Below are positions 1 to 8,510 of a DNA stretch of 64,000 nt, one piece after another (within the stretch, counting starts at the first letter, position 1; every line of letters begins with the position of its first letter). The stretch lies in NCBI RefSeq assembly GCF_008935075.1, contig NZ_CP044545.1:3227587-3291586 (forward strand), written 5' to 3'. The notes under the pieces were generated by a model that had not been told where the DNA came from, ran no database searches, and worked only from the letters and a program-made list of their open reading frames with translations. The position numbers and the translations under genes are program-made. The DNA is from Pradoshia sp. D12 (GTDB taxonomy: Bacteria > Bacillota > Bacilli > Bacillales > Pradoshiaceae).

Positions 1-734
1 AGAGCGGTGACCGGAACATTTCCATTTGTAAAAAAGTGCATATTCATTTGTGCTAAAATGTCATAACCTGCATCATTTTGTATGTCTGCAATGATTAAGA
101 CATCCTGATGTGGAATGGCCACTGCCATTGTCCCTTTCATATCTTCCTTCCATGTTTTCATTTGTGAATCAATCAGGACTCTTGAAGCATCGTATCCATC
201 GTTATGATTAATAAAATAAAAGTCATTTCCGCGTACACTGTCTTTTTTAGACTTAATCGGCAATGACCTGACATTAAACATAGCCATTGAACGTATGGAA
301 TCTTGATCCCAGCCTTCTTTCCTCATTAGCTCCTCATCAATCAACCTATACGTATTACCCAAATCAAGAGCATAATAAACTCTCGTTTCGGCTGTATGCT
401 CATCTGTAATAAACGGTGTATTTTCACGGGACTCCATTGGGAAGGAAGTCGAACGGATAACAGGGTAAATTAATTTTTCATTTCCCTTCAAAGATTGTTC
501 CGTACCCATTACTTTCGTTGATTCTTTTATATAATAAAGGACTTCATCAATCGCTTTTTGACCAGATTGCTCATACTTCGATACAAGCGGCGCCAATCCA
601 ATTGTTATTCCCTTGCCAGTTTCTTCATTTTCAATTCTTAATTCCTCTTTATCACGATTATAATTAAATTTTGAATTTGTATCAGCTAAGCTTTCCATAA
701 GTAAAGATTTCATTTTAGTAGTCGTCATTTTCAT
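1..734 (-). CDS. ytpQ: YtpQ, DUF1444/UPF0354 family protein (3' end outside window)
   Basis: An open frame runs from an ATG at 734 to the left edge of the window, giving about 244 residues; the family is about 270 long, so only the C-terminal end is missing. The start (MKMTTTKMKS) follows an AAGGAGG-type binding site at 740-746. The sequence and its position next to the thioredoxin-like gene ytpP match YtpQ of B. subtilis, a conserved soluble protein of unknown function. No signal peptide or membrane segment is visible. A terminator separates it from ytpP, so it may have its own promoter in 740-910. Identification rests on recalled family similarity and synteny. Confidence 0.85.
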   Translation of the reverse strand, partial: MKMTTTKMKSLLMESLADTNSKFNYNRDKEELRIENEETGKGITIGLAPLVSKYEQSGQKAIDEVLYYIKESTKVMGTEQSLKGNEKLIYPVIRSTSFPMESRENTPFITDEHTAETRVYYALDLGNTYRLIDEELMRKEGWDQDSIRSMAMFNVRSLPIKSKKDSVRGNDFYFINHNDGYDASRVLIDSQMKTWKEDMKGTMAVAIPHQDVLIIADIQNDAGYDILAQMNMHFFTNGNVPVTA

Positions 735-739
735 AGGGA

Positions 740-912
740 TTCCTCCTTAACATTACTATAGCTTAATTAAACTCATGCTGCTAAATAAAGTGTAACTTTG
801 TTGGTTGGGTTCCTTCATTCCAAAGAGCACCAACGGAGTCAATCGGGTTCATACGGGCGATTATCTCCACTTAATCGTTCTTTTTTCTGCTTTTTTTGAA
901 GTAAGAACGGAA
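740..912. other. Intergenic region upstream of ytpQ
   Basis: This gap between the ytpQ start and the ytpP terminator holds no ORF with a binding site. It presumably contains the ytpQ promoter, but I could not pick a convincing pair of hexamers. Confidence 0.4.
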
Positions 913-938
913 TAAAAAAATCCCCCGAATAGGGGGGA
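913..938 (-). terminator. Rho-independent terminator after ytpP
   Basis: Read on the minus strand, a CCCCC/GGGGG stem with a short loop is followed by seven T residues. It lies just beyond the ytpP stop codon. Confidence 0.85.
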
Positions 939-951
939 GTATAATAGTTTA

Positions 952-1263
952 TCATAATGAAGCAATGAAATCTTCAATTTGCTCTTGAGTCTTCCGGTCC
1001 TTATTTACATATCGGCCGAGCTCTTTTCCATCTTCAAATGCAATAAAGCTCGGTATTCCAAAGACATCCAGCTTTATGCACAGATCAAGAAATTGATCGC
1101 GGTCCACATAGATAAAGGTATACTCTTTATTTGCGGCCTCAATGTCACCTATAAATGGTTCGATGAATCTGCAATCCGGGCACCAATTTGCAGAAAATAA
1201 AAGCATCACTTTCCCATTTGACATCAATTCATTATAATGTTCCATACTTTCTAATTTTTTCAT
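952..1263 (-). CDS. ytpP: Thioredoxin-like protein YtpP
   Basis: A 103-residue single-domain thioredoxin-fold protein, probably a cytoplasmic thiol-disulfide oxidoreductase. The active site is CPDC at residues 28-31, preceded by the typical NW, and the conserved cis-proline follows in GIPSF near residue 71. CPDC differs from the CGPC of classical TrxA, which usually means a different redox potential or partner. Length and neighbours match YtpP of B. subtilis, whose physiological substrate is not clearly known. A GAGAGG site lies upstream of the ATG. It is followed by its own terminator, so it is probably monocistronic. Confidence 0.9.
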   Translation of the reverse strand: MKKLESMEHYNELMSNGKVMLLFSANWCPDCRFIEPFIGDIEAANKEYTFIYVDRDQFLDLCIKLDVFGIPSFIAFEDGKELGRYVNKDRKTQEQIEDFIASL

Positions 1264-1327
1264 ATCAAAATCATCCTCTCGAGTAGCCTCTTGTATGAGT
1301 TATCATACCCAAATCTACAGAGGATTG

Positions 1328-2530
1328 CTATTCTAACGTCACATTTTTAGTTTCCTTGCCAAGAATCAATACAGACAGCATCCCAATTATAATGGCAATG
1401 CTAAAAAGTAAGAAGATTTTATCAATAGATGTATGAGAAGCCAGTAAGTTTCCGACGGCAAGCGGGCCAAGGATACCTCCTATTCTCCCCACAGCTGCTG
1501 CCATTCCTGTGCCAGTCCCTCTTATAATAGTTGGATATTGTTCAGGTGAGTAGGCATAGAGCGCTCCCCAAGCTCCCAGGTTAAAAAAGGAAAGAAAACA
1601 CCCTGAAATCATTAAGGCTGTTAATGTTTCTGCATTACCGAAGAAATAAGCACTTACAGCTGTTCCAAACAAATATGTAACCAATACAAATTTACGTCCA
1701 AATTTCTCTATAAACCAGGCAGCCGTGAAATACCCAGGCAATTGCGCCAAGGTCATCATAACAACATATTGGAAACTTTTTATGAGTGTAAAACCTTTCA
1801 AAATCATAACACTGGGAAGCCACAGAAACATCCCGTAATAGGAAAAGACAACACAGAACCACAGAATCCAGAGCATCAAAGTCTTTACCGCATAATCTTT
1901 AGTCCATAGTGTCTTAAGCGAATTTACGATTGAGATGGATTTCTTTTCCTTAACCATTTGAAACTTCTCAGAATCAGGTAGATGTATTCTTAAATAAATC
2001 GCATAAAAAGCAGGAAGTGCACTGATTAGTAAAGCAATTTGCCAGCCATAAGTTGGAATGACAAAGTATGAAATAAGCGCCGCAATCAGCCAGCCTGCAG
2101 CCCAAAAACTTTCAAGCAGCACTACGACTCTGCCTCTTCTCTCTGCAGGCACACTTTCCGACACCAACGTAGAAGCAACTGGCAATTCACCGCCAAGCCC
2201 CATTCCAATTAAAAATCTGAAAACCAGAAAAATAGATAAGCTTGTCGTCAAAGCAGAAAATCCGCTTCCTAAGGAAAATAATAATAGCGTAATAATTAAT
2301 ACATTTTTTCGGCCGATACGATCAGCCCAAATCCCAAACACTAAAGCACCTACTGCCATGCCGATAGAGTTCACACTTCCTATCCACCCCATTTGTTCTG
2401 AGGTTAAATTCCACTCCTTCTGCAGAGCCGCGATAATAAACGAAAGCATTCCAACATCCATAGCATCGAATAGCCAAGCGACCCCGGCAATCCCCAATAG
2501 TTTCCGTTCTTTTACCTTTCCCTTCCCCAT
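1328..2530 (-). CDS. naiP: MFS transporter, probable niacin transporter NaiP
   Basis: A 400-residue integral membrane protein with about 12 hydrophobic segments and a major facilitator motif between TM2 and TM3 (GIWADRIGRKN, residues 66-76). TM1 carries two aspartates (FDAMD, near 21-25), as in metabolite:H+ symporters. The overall sequence resembles B. subtilis YceI/NaiP, the niacin permease. The promoter overlaps a palindrome with a TGTCTTGACA core, the type of site bound by the niacin-responsive repressor NiaR, which supports niacin as substrate. The ATG follows GGGGAGGG. The gene is not part of the ytp block in B. subtilis, so it looks like a local insertion or relocation. Sure of an MFS transporter, moderately sure of the substrate. 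Confidence 0.8.
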   Translation of the reverse strand: MGKGKVKERKLLGIAGVAWLFDAMDVGMLSFIIAALQKEWNLTSEQMGWIGSVNSIGMAVGALVFGIWADRIGRKNVLIITLLLFSLGSGFSALTTSLSIFLVFRFLIGMGLGGELPVASTLVSESVPAERRGRVVVLLESFWAAGWLIAALISYFVIPTYGWQIALLISALPAFYAIYLRIHLPDSEKFQMVKEKKSISIVNSLKTLWTKDYAVKTLMLWILWFCVVFSYYGMFLWLPSVMILKGFTLIKSFQYVVMMTLAQLPGYFTAAWFIEKFGRKFVLVTYLFGTAVSAYFFGNAETLTALMISGCFLSFFNLGAWGALYAYSPEQYPTIIRGTGTGMAAAVGRIGGILGPLAVGNLLASHTSIDKIFLLFSIAIIIGMLSVLILGKETKNVTLE

Positions 2531-2590
2531 TCATTGACCCTCCCCATCACAATCTCAATGAAAACTATTAAAATGAAATCTCTAATTTGT

Positions 2591-2619
2591 ATATTAACTT
2601 CTGTCTTGACAGGTGTAAA
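2591..2619 (-). promoter_or_regulatory. Promoter with NiaR-like operator upstream of naiP
   Basis: On the minus strand a TTTACA -35 (2614-2619), a 17-nt spacer and a TAATAT -10 (2591-2596) form a good sigma-A promoter. An imperfect palindrome centred on TGTCTTGACA spans 2594-2619, so a bound repressor would cover both hexamers. The core resembles the NiaR (YrxA) sites I recall for Bacillus niacin genes. Promoter and palindrome are seen; the regulator is inferred. Confidence 0.65.
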
Positions 2620-2816
2620 CAACTATTTAAATTATTTTCTAAAGAATAATACTCGTCTAAGTCTCTTTGATTCTACAAGGCTGTTATCTCATAGATTGTT
2701 CCTCCTGAATAAATAAGTTAATCACCATTCTGTGATATCGCCAGAATAAAGATAGCTTCTTAACTAAGGGCAGTGTTAATGTTTTATAAAGACATTTATT
2801 GTAGAAGGGGAATGTT
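2620..2816. other. Intergenic region between naiP promoter and small membrane gene
   Basis: AT-rich divergent spacer. A 60-codon open frame here on the plus strand has no binding site and begins opposite the naiP leader, so it is not called. Confidence 0.4.
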
Positions 2817-3047
2817 ATGAATAGAAAAATCCGTGTTTTTTTATTTGTTTTCTTCTGTTATTTATTGTGGCTATACTTCGCTATATATGAATCTTCAATT
2901 TATAACTGGTGGACAGTAAATGTGATAAAACACGCAACTGATGATACTGTTCAAATAGGTGTCTCATTAGTAAAGGTGTTTGTTGGTACGGTTATATTTA
3001 CTCTTAGTGGATTTATATTCTATTTATTGTTGAGAAAGAGAAGTTAG
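2817..3047 (+). CDS. Small two-helix membrane protein, unknown
   Basis: A 76-residue basic protein not assigned to a family. It starts MNRKIRVFLF and has two predicted membrane helices, about residues 7-25 and 48-70, joined by a loop rich in aromatic residues (YESSIYNWWT). The C-terminus is a short basic tail (LRKRS), suggesting both ends are cytoplasmic. A good GAAGGGG site lies 6 nt before the ATG. It stands alone between naiP and the methyltransferase-domain gene, in the part of the window that does not match B. subtilis order. Probably real given the ribosome site and composition; function unknown. Confidence 0.6.
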   Translation: MNRKIRVFLFVFFCYLLWLYFAIYESSIYNWWTVNVIKHATDDTVQIGVSLVKVFVGTVIFTLSGFIFYLLLRKRS

Positions 3048-3307
3048 TTCTTATTGACTAAGGGGGTTTTAGTTGAATATCCGAGATAGCAAAAACACTG
3101 CCTCTTTTTATGGCATTAGCAACAATCTTTACGAAAACATCCAATAGACATTCTCTAATAGGATAAACGGCTATTGAATACAAATAAGCTGGGAGAAAAA
3201 TAGTTATAATTTATAAAGAAATCCCCTTTATCCTCACCACAAATATCTTCCATTCTGAAAAGGATATACACCGTTCATTGAAGAATTAATATGGAAGTAA
3301 CTACAAC
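3048..3307. other. AT-rich intergenic region
   Basis: No clear gene. A 24-codon frame at 3073-3147 with a TTG start has an AAGGGGG site upstream but no recognisable product; it could be a gene remnant. A TATAAT at about 3205 could serve the gene downstream. Confidence 0.35.
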
Positions 3308-5461
3308 ATGCATAAAGATATAATCCTAACAGAATGGTTTTCACCCCATTATTCTGCTTTATTAGAAAGGCGGATTTATTTGTTAAACTCACTAAAATGT
3401 ATTCAAGAAGTAAAGATAGGAAATACAAAGGTATTAAGAAATCATAAGTGGATACACTTTCTCTACCTTACAAAAGAACAACACGTAAATTTAGAGCAAG
3501 TAGAATCTTTAGAGAAATTGCCGCCAAATCCGGTTCTATCCTATGTAGAACGAACCCTTTGGTTATTGAACGAGATGAATCTTCCCATTAATGAAAGGTC
3601 AATTATTGAAGATGTCTTGATTTGGTCTGAGGTATCAAAAGGCGGGTTGAAGCACAAACGTAGAGAGTGGGAGAAAAAAGGATTCCAATTGGCCATTCAT
3701 AATATTGGCTCAGCTCAAATTTATGCTGATGAACAAATGAACCTGCCGTTACACTCCCGCAATTTAGATAGAGAGGAACTTGTTTATCTTCTCATATTAA
3801 CACATGGGTTAGCCGGTCAATTTATCAGAGGAGAAATCCATTATTCTCAATTCCGTCCCTTAATTTATTGGATTGAGGAACATAAAAACTTAGAATATAA
3901 CATAGAAAGGATTCTCTATTCCCTAAATCAGTGTGTTATTCAAGCGGTTTCAGATCAGTTGTGGAACAACGTCCATAAGGAAGTAGAAGAAGTACTATTC
4001 TGGATAAACAAAGGTGAACAGGCAAAAGAACTTCCCCTAAAAGAGCGGATGAGAAGATTAAGAAGATCTTCAATCCAGCGCGGGGAAAACTTCGATGATT
4101 TATACAATCAGTATTTTGAAAACAAACAATTAGAGAGATACATAGAGTTGTTCTTCAGTAAAATAGATATGTGGTATCTTGAATCTGCTTTAAAAGAGTT
4201 TTCTTTAGAAGAGTTTTTGAAAATTTTCTTATTGATATTCCAGAAAATTAATCCCCTTACTATACAACAGGTTAGCTTTGAGTCTTTTATGAAGGATATT
4301 TACTATGATTACAAGGGGCAAAAAGTAATCAATCTATACAAAAAAAGAATTATCGAGACATTCCTGAATGAGTTTACAATTGATGATTTACTAAAAGGAA
4401 AGATGCCTGTAAACGAACACGTTCAAATTCAAATTGAACCCTCAGACTTACTAGGTCAAATTGTAGGGGTTTATTTTAGTTATTCAAGTGCCGGTCAGAA
4501 ATTAATTGAATTTTGCCAGGAAGCCGAAAAGTCTCCGATCTATGAAAGAGCAATTATCTTACTTTATGACTTTTTTGGTTTCAGGAAAGATGCCTTTGAT
4601 CGCTTGCAGAATGAAGAAAACTATTTAACCGATATGAATAATGGTCAAGATCATAAAAAGGTCATATCTGATTTTGCTGTAGGGAAGGTAATGCTGGACA
4701 TTGGAGCCGGCGGCGGTGTGATGCTTGATATCCTATCTGAAAATCACCCAGAAGCAACTGTAATCGGAATTGATATCTCAATTAATGTAGTAGAGGAATT
4801 AAACAGGCGAAAATTCAGGGAAAATAAATCATGGCACGTAAAACAGGCAAACGCCTTGGAATTAAAAGACTATTATGAGCCAGGAAGCGTGGATACCATT
4901 GTGTTTTCTTCTATCTTACATGAAATGTATTCTTATATTCCGTACAAAGGCAGGAAATTCAATCGAGATGTAGTTATCCAAGCACTGAAAAGTTCTTTTG
5001 AAGTATTAAACAAAGGCGGAAGAATCATTATTCGAGACGGAATTATGACTGAGCCTATAGACCAATGGAGACTACTCGAATTTGAAGACCCAAAGGGCAT
5101 GGACTTCTTTATGAGATATGTTCATGACTTTAGGGGAAGGACTATCAATTATGAAAGACTGGAGAGTCTTCTTATCAAACTGCCTGTTAATGATTTAATG
5201 GAATTCCTCTATACGTATACTTGGGGAGAAGAGGCTTATCCACATGAGGTACAAGAACAATTTGGGTATTTTACTCCAAGTGAATATGAAGAAGTTATTC
5301 ATGTATCTTTAGGTCAAGAGGCAAAAATTATAAAACTTCATCATTATTTACAAAACGGATACGAAGAATTTCTTTTACCTAAAGTAAAAATTATGAATGA
5401 AAAAAAAGAGATTGTACCGCTACCGGACAGCACCTGTTTAATTGTAATTGAGAAAACATAA
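3308..5461 (+). CDS. Large protein with C-terminal class I SAM-methyltransferase domain, unknown
   Basis: A 717-residue soluble protein. A Rossmann-type methyltransferase domain begins near residue 455: motif I is VMLDIGAGGG (461-470), the acidic end of strand 2 is GIDIS (487-491), and a motif IV-like stretch SVDTIVFSSILHEMY follows. The first 430 residues match no family I know; they are rich in charged and aromatic residues and look helical, with an arginine patch RMRRLRR near 247-253. The final 100 residues, after the core fold, may form a substrate cap. The ATG has only a weak GGAAG site about 12 nt upstream. Monocistronic, with its own terminator, and absent from the equivalent B. subtilis locus. 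The methyl acceptor cannot be told from sequence. Confidence 0.8.
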   Translation: MHKDIILTEWFSPHYSALLERRIYLLNSLKCIQEVKIGNTKVLRNHKWIHFLYLTKEQHVNLEQVESLEKLPPNPVLSYVERTLWLLNEMNLPINERSIIEDVLIWSEVSKGGLKHKRREWEKKGFQLAIHNIGSAQIYADEQMNLPLHSRNLDREELVYLLILTHGLAGQFIRGEIHYSQFRPLIYWIEEHKNLEYNIERILYSLNQCVIQAVSDQLWNNVHKEVEEVLFWINKGEQAKELPLKERMRRLRRSSIQRGENFDDLYNQYFENKQLERYIELFFSKIDMWYLESALKEFSLEEFLKIFLLIFQKINPLTIQQVSFESFMKDIYYDYKGQKVINLYKKRIIETFLNEFTIDDLLKGKMPVNEHVQIQIEPSDLLGQIVGVYFSYSSAGQKLIEFCQEAEKSPIYERAIILLYDFFGFRKDAFDRLQNEENYLTDMNNGQDHKKVISDFAVGKVMLDIGAGGGVMLDILSENHPEATVIGIDISINVVEELNRRKFRENKSWHVKQANALELKDYYEPGSVDTIVFSSILHEMYSYIPYKGRKFNRDVVIQALKSSFEVLNKGGRIIIRDGIMTEPIDQWRLLEFEDPKGMDFFMRYVHDFRGRTINYERLESLLIKLPVNDLMEFLYTYTWGEEAYPHEVQEQFGYFTPSEYEEVIHVSLGQEAKIIKLHHYLQNGYEEFLLPKVKIMNEKKEIVPLPDSTCLIVIEKT

Positions 5462-5465
5462 GACA

Positions 5466-5499
5466 AGAAAAGAGGAGAAATTATCTCTCCTCTTTTTAT
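5466..5499 (+). terminator. Terminator after methyltransferase-domain gene
   Basis: An AGAGGAGA/TCTCTCCTCT stem followed by five T residues lies directly after the stop codon. Confidence 0.85.
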
Positions 5500-5833
5500 A
5501 TGGCTGTTTTTGTAAGGATTTATATGGAAACAACTGCCTCCAGAAAGGAAGTGGCTGTACATCCGTAACTTTTATCCAGGAGCAGCAATCATGCGAAAGC
5601 CCGCTGAGTTGTAGAATCACCTTCTTCAATCAAAAGGTGATTTGGCTTTTGACTCTTAGTAGCTATGAGAGATCATATAGTATATTCCCAGCTCTTAATA
5701 GCCCTTAGAAAGGATAAAAACAAGCAACTACCCTTATTTGACAAAATTCGGCAGTCCTCAACGTTTTTAGCAGTATTTTTTTATCACCTATGTTATCATA
5801 CTAGTAAAATCATAGATAAAGGTGAGAAATTAC
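5500..5833. other. Intergenic region, 334 nt
   Basis: No supported gene. A hairpin at about 5619-5647 (AATCACCTT...AAGGTGATT, followed by TGGCTTTT) may be a remnant or weak terminator. Two overlapping open frames here are low-complexity readings without binding sites. The last 60 nt are AT-rich and could hold a promoter for the small ORF that follows. Confidence 0.4.
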
Positions 5834-5944
5834 ATGAAAAATAGTATTATCTCCCTCGTCGGGTTTATTATTTCGAAGCTCTTCTCTTCCAAAATAAAGA
5901 AACATGAAGAAATTCAGCGTCTATCAGAAGATGAAAAATACTAA
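5834..5944 (+). CDS. Possible 36-residue amphipathic/basic peptide
   Basis: A short frame MKNSIISLVGFIISKLFSSK followed by a charged tail (KKHEEIQRLSEDEKY). The first 18 residues are hydrophobic to amphipathic and the rest is highly charged, a plausible membrane-associated micropeptide. A GGTGAG site lies 6-8 nt before the ATG. It ends 19 nt from the 3' end of the convergent DUF84 gene. No family recognised. Called because start, ribosome site and composition agree, but the short length leaves real doubt. Confidence 0.45.
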   Translation: MKNSIISLVGFIISKLFSSKIKKHEEIQRLSEDEKY

Positions 5945-5963
5945 GACTCCTAAACTCTCCTCA

Positions 5964-6488
5964 TCACGACTTCTTTACTGTTAAATGATACTCATACTGA
6001 CCAACTAATAATTCAATAATGTGCTCAAACATACGATCTCTTGTTATACGGCCGTTTGAGAATACACCAACAGCTCCTTCTGACTTCCTGATATCCTGTT
6101 TCTTTGTATATTCATCCATAACCGGCCCAAGCTCTCTGCCCGAGTATAACTCCTCAGCAATACTTTCCGGTAATTTGATACGTGCACCGCCACTGACAAA
6201 GCTTTTGCCTTCTTTCGTGACTAGTGCTCCCCAATTGCATATAAACAATCCATAAGGCGTTTTCACCACTCCGCCTTCAAGACCCAGCCCAAATTCAGCC
6301 TGAACTTCCTTCATCGCATTTCTTGCTCTATTTAAAGCACCCTCAATTGTTTCTTCATCCGAGAATGGCTGTTCATTTACCTCAGATGATACATTAACCG
6401 GAACAAGCTCAGCTGATAACTCCCGGCCCGCTAATTCTCCAGCCTTAATTTTCGCCGGATTTTTAGTGCCCAAAGCAATTTTAACCAT
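5964..6488 (-). CDS. DUF84 family NTPase (inosine/xanthosine triphosphatase-like)
   Basis: A 174-residue protein of the DUF84 (YjjX) family, related to the ITPase/Maf fold. These enzymes hydrolyse non-canonical purine nucleoside triphosphates such as ITP and XTP and so clean the nucleotide pool. Visible signs are the N-terminal strand-loop IALGTKNPAK (residues 4-13), the acidic SDEET segment near 43, the GLGLEGGV segment and a conserved G-A-V-G-V-F near the C-terminus. The gene lies 63 nt downstream of ytoP on the same strand and may be co-transcribed with it. Enzyme activity is inferred from the family. Confidence 0.8.
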   Translation of the reverse strand: MVKIALGTKNPAKIKAGELAGRELSAELVPVNVSSEVNEQPFSDEETIEGALNRARNAMKEVQAEFGLGLEGGVVKTPYGLFICNWGALVTKEGKSFVSGGARIKLPESIAEELYSGRELGPVMDEYTKKQDIRKSEGAVGVFSNGRITRDRMFEHIIELLVGQYEYHLTVKKS

Positions 6489-6551
6489 TAATCTGCATCC
6501 TTTCTTTAAAAAAGAAGACAGATAGATGCCTCTGCCTTCTCAACTCTTTTA

Positions 6552-7628
6552 TTAACCGTTTTGTTTAATCGTTTCAACGGTTGTTTTATCACAGCTTCTA
6601 ACTAATTTAACCAATAATTCTTTTGCTGCAGCATAGTCATCAATATGAATAATGGAGGCATGCGTATGGATATACCGTGAACATATACCAATTACGGCAC
6701 TTGGTATACCGCGATTTGTAATATGTACTTTCCCTGCATCTGTCCCCCCATTTGGAGCAACAAAATATTGATATGGAATATGATTCGATTCCGCAGTATC
6801 CAAGATAAATTCTCTCATCCCTTTATGCATGACCATTGTACGGTCATATATTCTAAGTAATGGACCTTTTCCGAGATAACCGAATACAGATTTACTGCCT
6901 GACATATCATTTGCAGGACTTGCATCACATGCAAAGAAGATATCAGGATCAATCATCGTCGCCGCTGTACCCGCGCCTCTCGTACCGACTTCTTCCATAA
7001 CAGTAGCACCGCTGTATAGGATATTAGGCAATGTCTCATTTTGAAGCTCTTCCAGTAGTTCAATCGCCAATCCGCAGCCATACCGATTGTCCCATGCTTT
7101 TGCCAGAATTTTTTTAGGATTGGCCATTTGAGTGAATTCACTATATGGGATGATTTGCTGACCTGGTTTCACTCCCATTGCAATTGCATCCTCTTTATCA
7201 TCAGCACCAATATCAATCAGCATATTACCGATTTCCATAGGTTTGGACCTTTGGGCCTCACTCAGCAAATGTGGCGGAATCGAACTGACAACACCGATAA
7301 TAGGGCCTGATTCAGTATATACCTGCACTCTTTGTGCCAGCAACACCTGACCCCACCAGCCTCCAAGCGTTTGAAAACGAAGTAACCCCTCAGGAGTAAT
7401 AGAGGTTACCATAAAACCAACCTCATCCATATGTCCGGCAACCATAATTTTTGGTCCTTGGTCATTTCCGCGTTTCACACCAAAAATACTGCCAAGGCCG
7501 TCCTGAATGATTTCATCTGTGTATTTGGATAATTCCTTTTTCATAAACGAACGAACTTCATGTTCAAATCCAGGTGCTCCTGGAATCTCGGTAAGAGTCT
7601 TAAATAAATCTAGAGTAGATTGCTTCAT
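6552..7628 (-). CDS. ytoP: M42 family metallo-aminopeptidase YtoP
   Basis: A 358-residue dinuclear-metal aminopeptidase of the M42 (glutamyl aminopeptidase/deblocking) family, cytoplasmic and normally a large oligomer that trims peptides. Metal ligands visible are H66 and D68 (VAGHMDEVG), D180 (AWDNRYG), D235 (FACDAS) and the histidine near the end in YIHTHAS; the general-base glutamate lies in MEEVGTRGA (211-219). Length is as expected. It is the first gene on this strand from a short divergent region shared with ytzB, and its position matches ytoP of B. subtilis. Confidence 0.88.
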   Translation of the reverse strand: MKQSTLDLFKTLTEIPGAPGFEHEVRSFMKKELSKYTDEIIQDGLGSIFGVKRGNDQGPKIMVAGHMDEVGFMVTSITPEGLLRFQTLGGWWGQVLLAQRVQVYTESGPIIGVVSSIPPHLLSEAQRSKPMEIGNMLIDIGADDKEDAIAMGVKPGQQIIPYSEFTQMANPKKILAKAWDNRYGCGLAIELLEELQNETLPNILYSGATVMEEVGTRGAGTAATMIDPDIFFACDASPANDMSGSKSVFGYLGKGPLLRIYDRTMVMHKGMREFILDTAESNHIPYQYFVAPNGGTDAGKVHITNRGIPSAVIGICSRYIHTHASIIHIDDYAAAKELLVKLVRSCDKTTVETIKQNG

Positions 7629-7826
7629 ATATGTATCCCCTTTACCATGTTATTTTCTATAATCTCTATTCTCATTCTACAGAATCATACTTCCAAATAC
7701 CACATACATGGAGTTTGTTGGTTAAAAGATGGCACTATTTAAGCTTAAAATGTATAATGAACGGGAATAGATTAACCAAGCAAATGTTAAATAACAGCTA
7801 TTACCCATTTGATTGGAGGAATATAA

Positions 7827-8147
7827 GTGAATTGGAAAACATTTATTTCAGGTGTTGCAGCAGGATTTGCAGCAGGTTATGTCGTTAAAGAATTAACAAA
7901 TCAAAGCAATATTACTTCTCCTGAAAAGATTTTGTCCACTATTAAAAGTACACTTGGACAAGGCGGAGAGACCATCAGAGGCTCATGGATTATGATGAAG
8001 CCTGAAAAGTATACAAAAAATGAATTGGATTATGATGTATACAAAGGTGGGCTTACAAAGCAAGAAGGCCTTGAATCTACGCAGTATGAATTTATAGCGG
8101 ATGCAACAACAGGAACAATCATCGATTTTTACGAACAAGTACATTAA
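7827..8147 (+). CDS. ytzB: YtzB-like small PepSY-type protein
   Basis: A 106-residue protein that starts at a GTG after a TTGGAGGA site. A hydrophobic glycine/alanine-rich N-terminus (residues 5-22, FISGVAAGFAAGYVV) could be a membrane anchor. The C-terminal part ends in a strand pattern YEFIADATTGTIIDFYEQ, typical of PepSY-like repeats. Size and place between ytoP and ytnP match YtzB of B. subtilis, a protein of unknown role. It has its own terminator. Confidence 0.7.
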   Translation: MNWKTFISGVAAGFAAGYVVKELTNQSNITSPEKILSTIKSTLGQGGETIRGSWIMMKPEKYTKNELDYDVYKGGLTKQEGLESTQYEFIADATTGTIIDFYEQVH

Positions 8148-8157
8148 TTAAAAATGG

Positions 8158-8197
8158 TAGAAGGAGGAAAATCACTTTTCCCCCTTCTATTTTTTTA
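8158..8197 (+). terminator. Terminator after ytzB
   Basis: A long stem (TAGAAGGAGGAAAA paired with TTTTCCCCCTTCTA) followed by seven T residues. Confidence 0.9.
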
Positions 8198-8245
8198 TTT
8201 CATTAGGCGTTTCAATAAGATAGTAGTAATTTTGAAGGAGAATTA

Positions 8246-8457
8246 TATGTTTTCCCTATTTTATGCGCGAAATCAGGAATTATTGAGCGATTTCCCTTTT
8301 TTAAGAGCGAAAACAGTGATTATTGAGCGATTTCCCCTTTTTATGAGCGAAAGCAAGGTTTATTGAGCGATTTCCCCTATTTTATGCGCGAAAGCAGAAT
8401 TTACCGAGCGAATTTCCCCTCTTATGAGCGAAAAAGATATTGATTGAGCGGGAATTT
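8246..8457. repeat. Degenerate tandem repeat, 40-nt unit built of two 20-nt halves
   Basis: The core GAGCG (or GCGCG) recurs with almost exact 20-nt spacing, at 8265, 8285, 8305, 8325, 8345, 8365, 8386, 8406, 8426 and 8446. Two flanks alternate, GAGCGATTTCCCC and GAGCGAAAGCAG, so the true unit is 40 nt (41 in the later copies). About five units are present, with decay at both ends. The array sits between the terminators of the convergent genes ytzB and ytnP. No ORF with a binding site uses it. There are no unique spacers between copies, so it is not a CRISPR array. Confidence 0.85.
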
Positions 8458-8510
8458 TAGATATTGGATGCCTCATAACCGCAGCATACCACCACATTAA
8501 ACTAATAGCC

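Noticed and set aside
2058-2537. 159-codon plus-strand frame
   Set aside because: Antisense to naiP; Ser/Thr/Pro-rich composition typical of a shadow of a membrane gene.
2534-2716. 60-codon plus-strand frame
   Set aside because: No ribosome site, lies over the naiP promoter and operator.
3073-3147. 24-codon ORF (TTG start, AAGGGGG site)
   Set aside because: Too short, no recognised product; might be a fragment of an older gene.
8246-8457. CRISPR array
   Set aside because: Copies are directly adjacent and degenerate, without unique spacers of constant length, and no cas genes are present.
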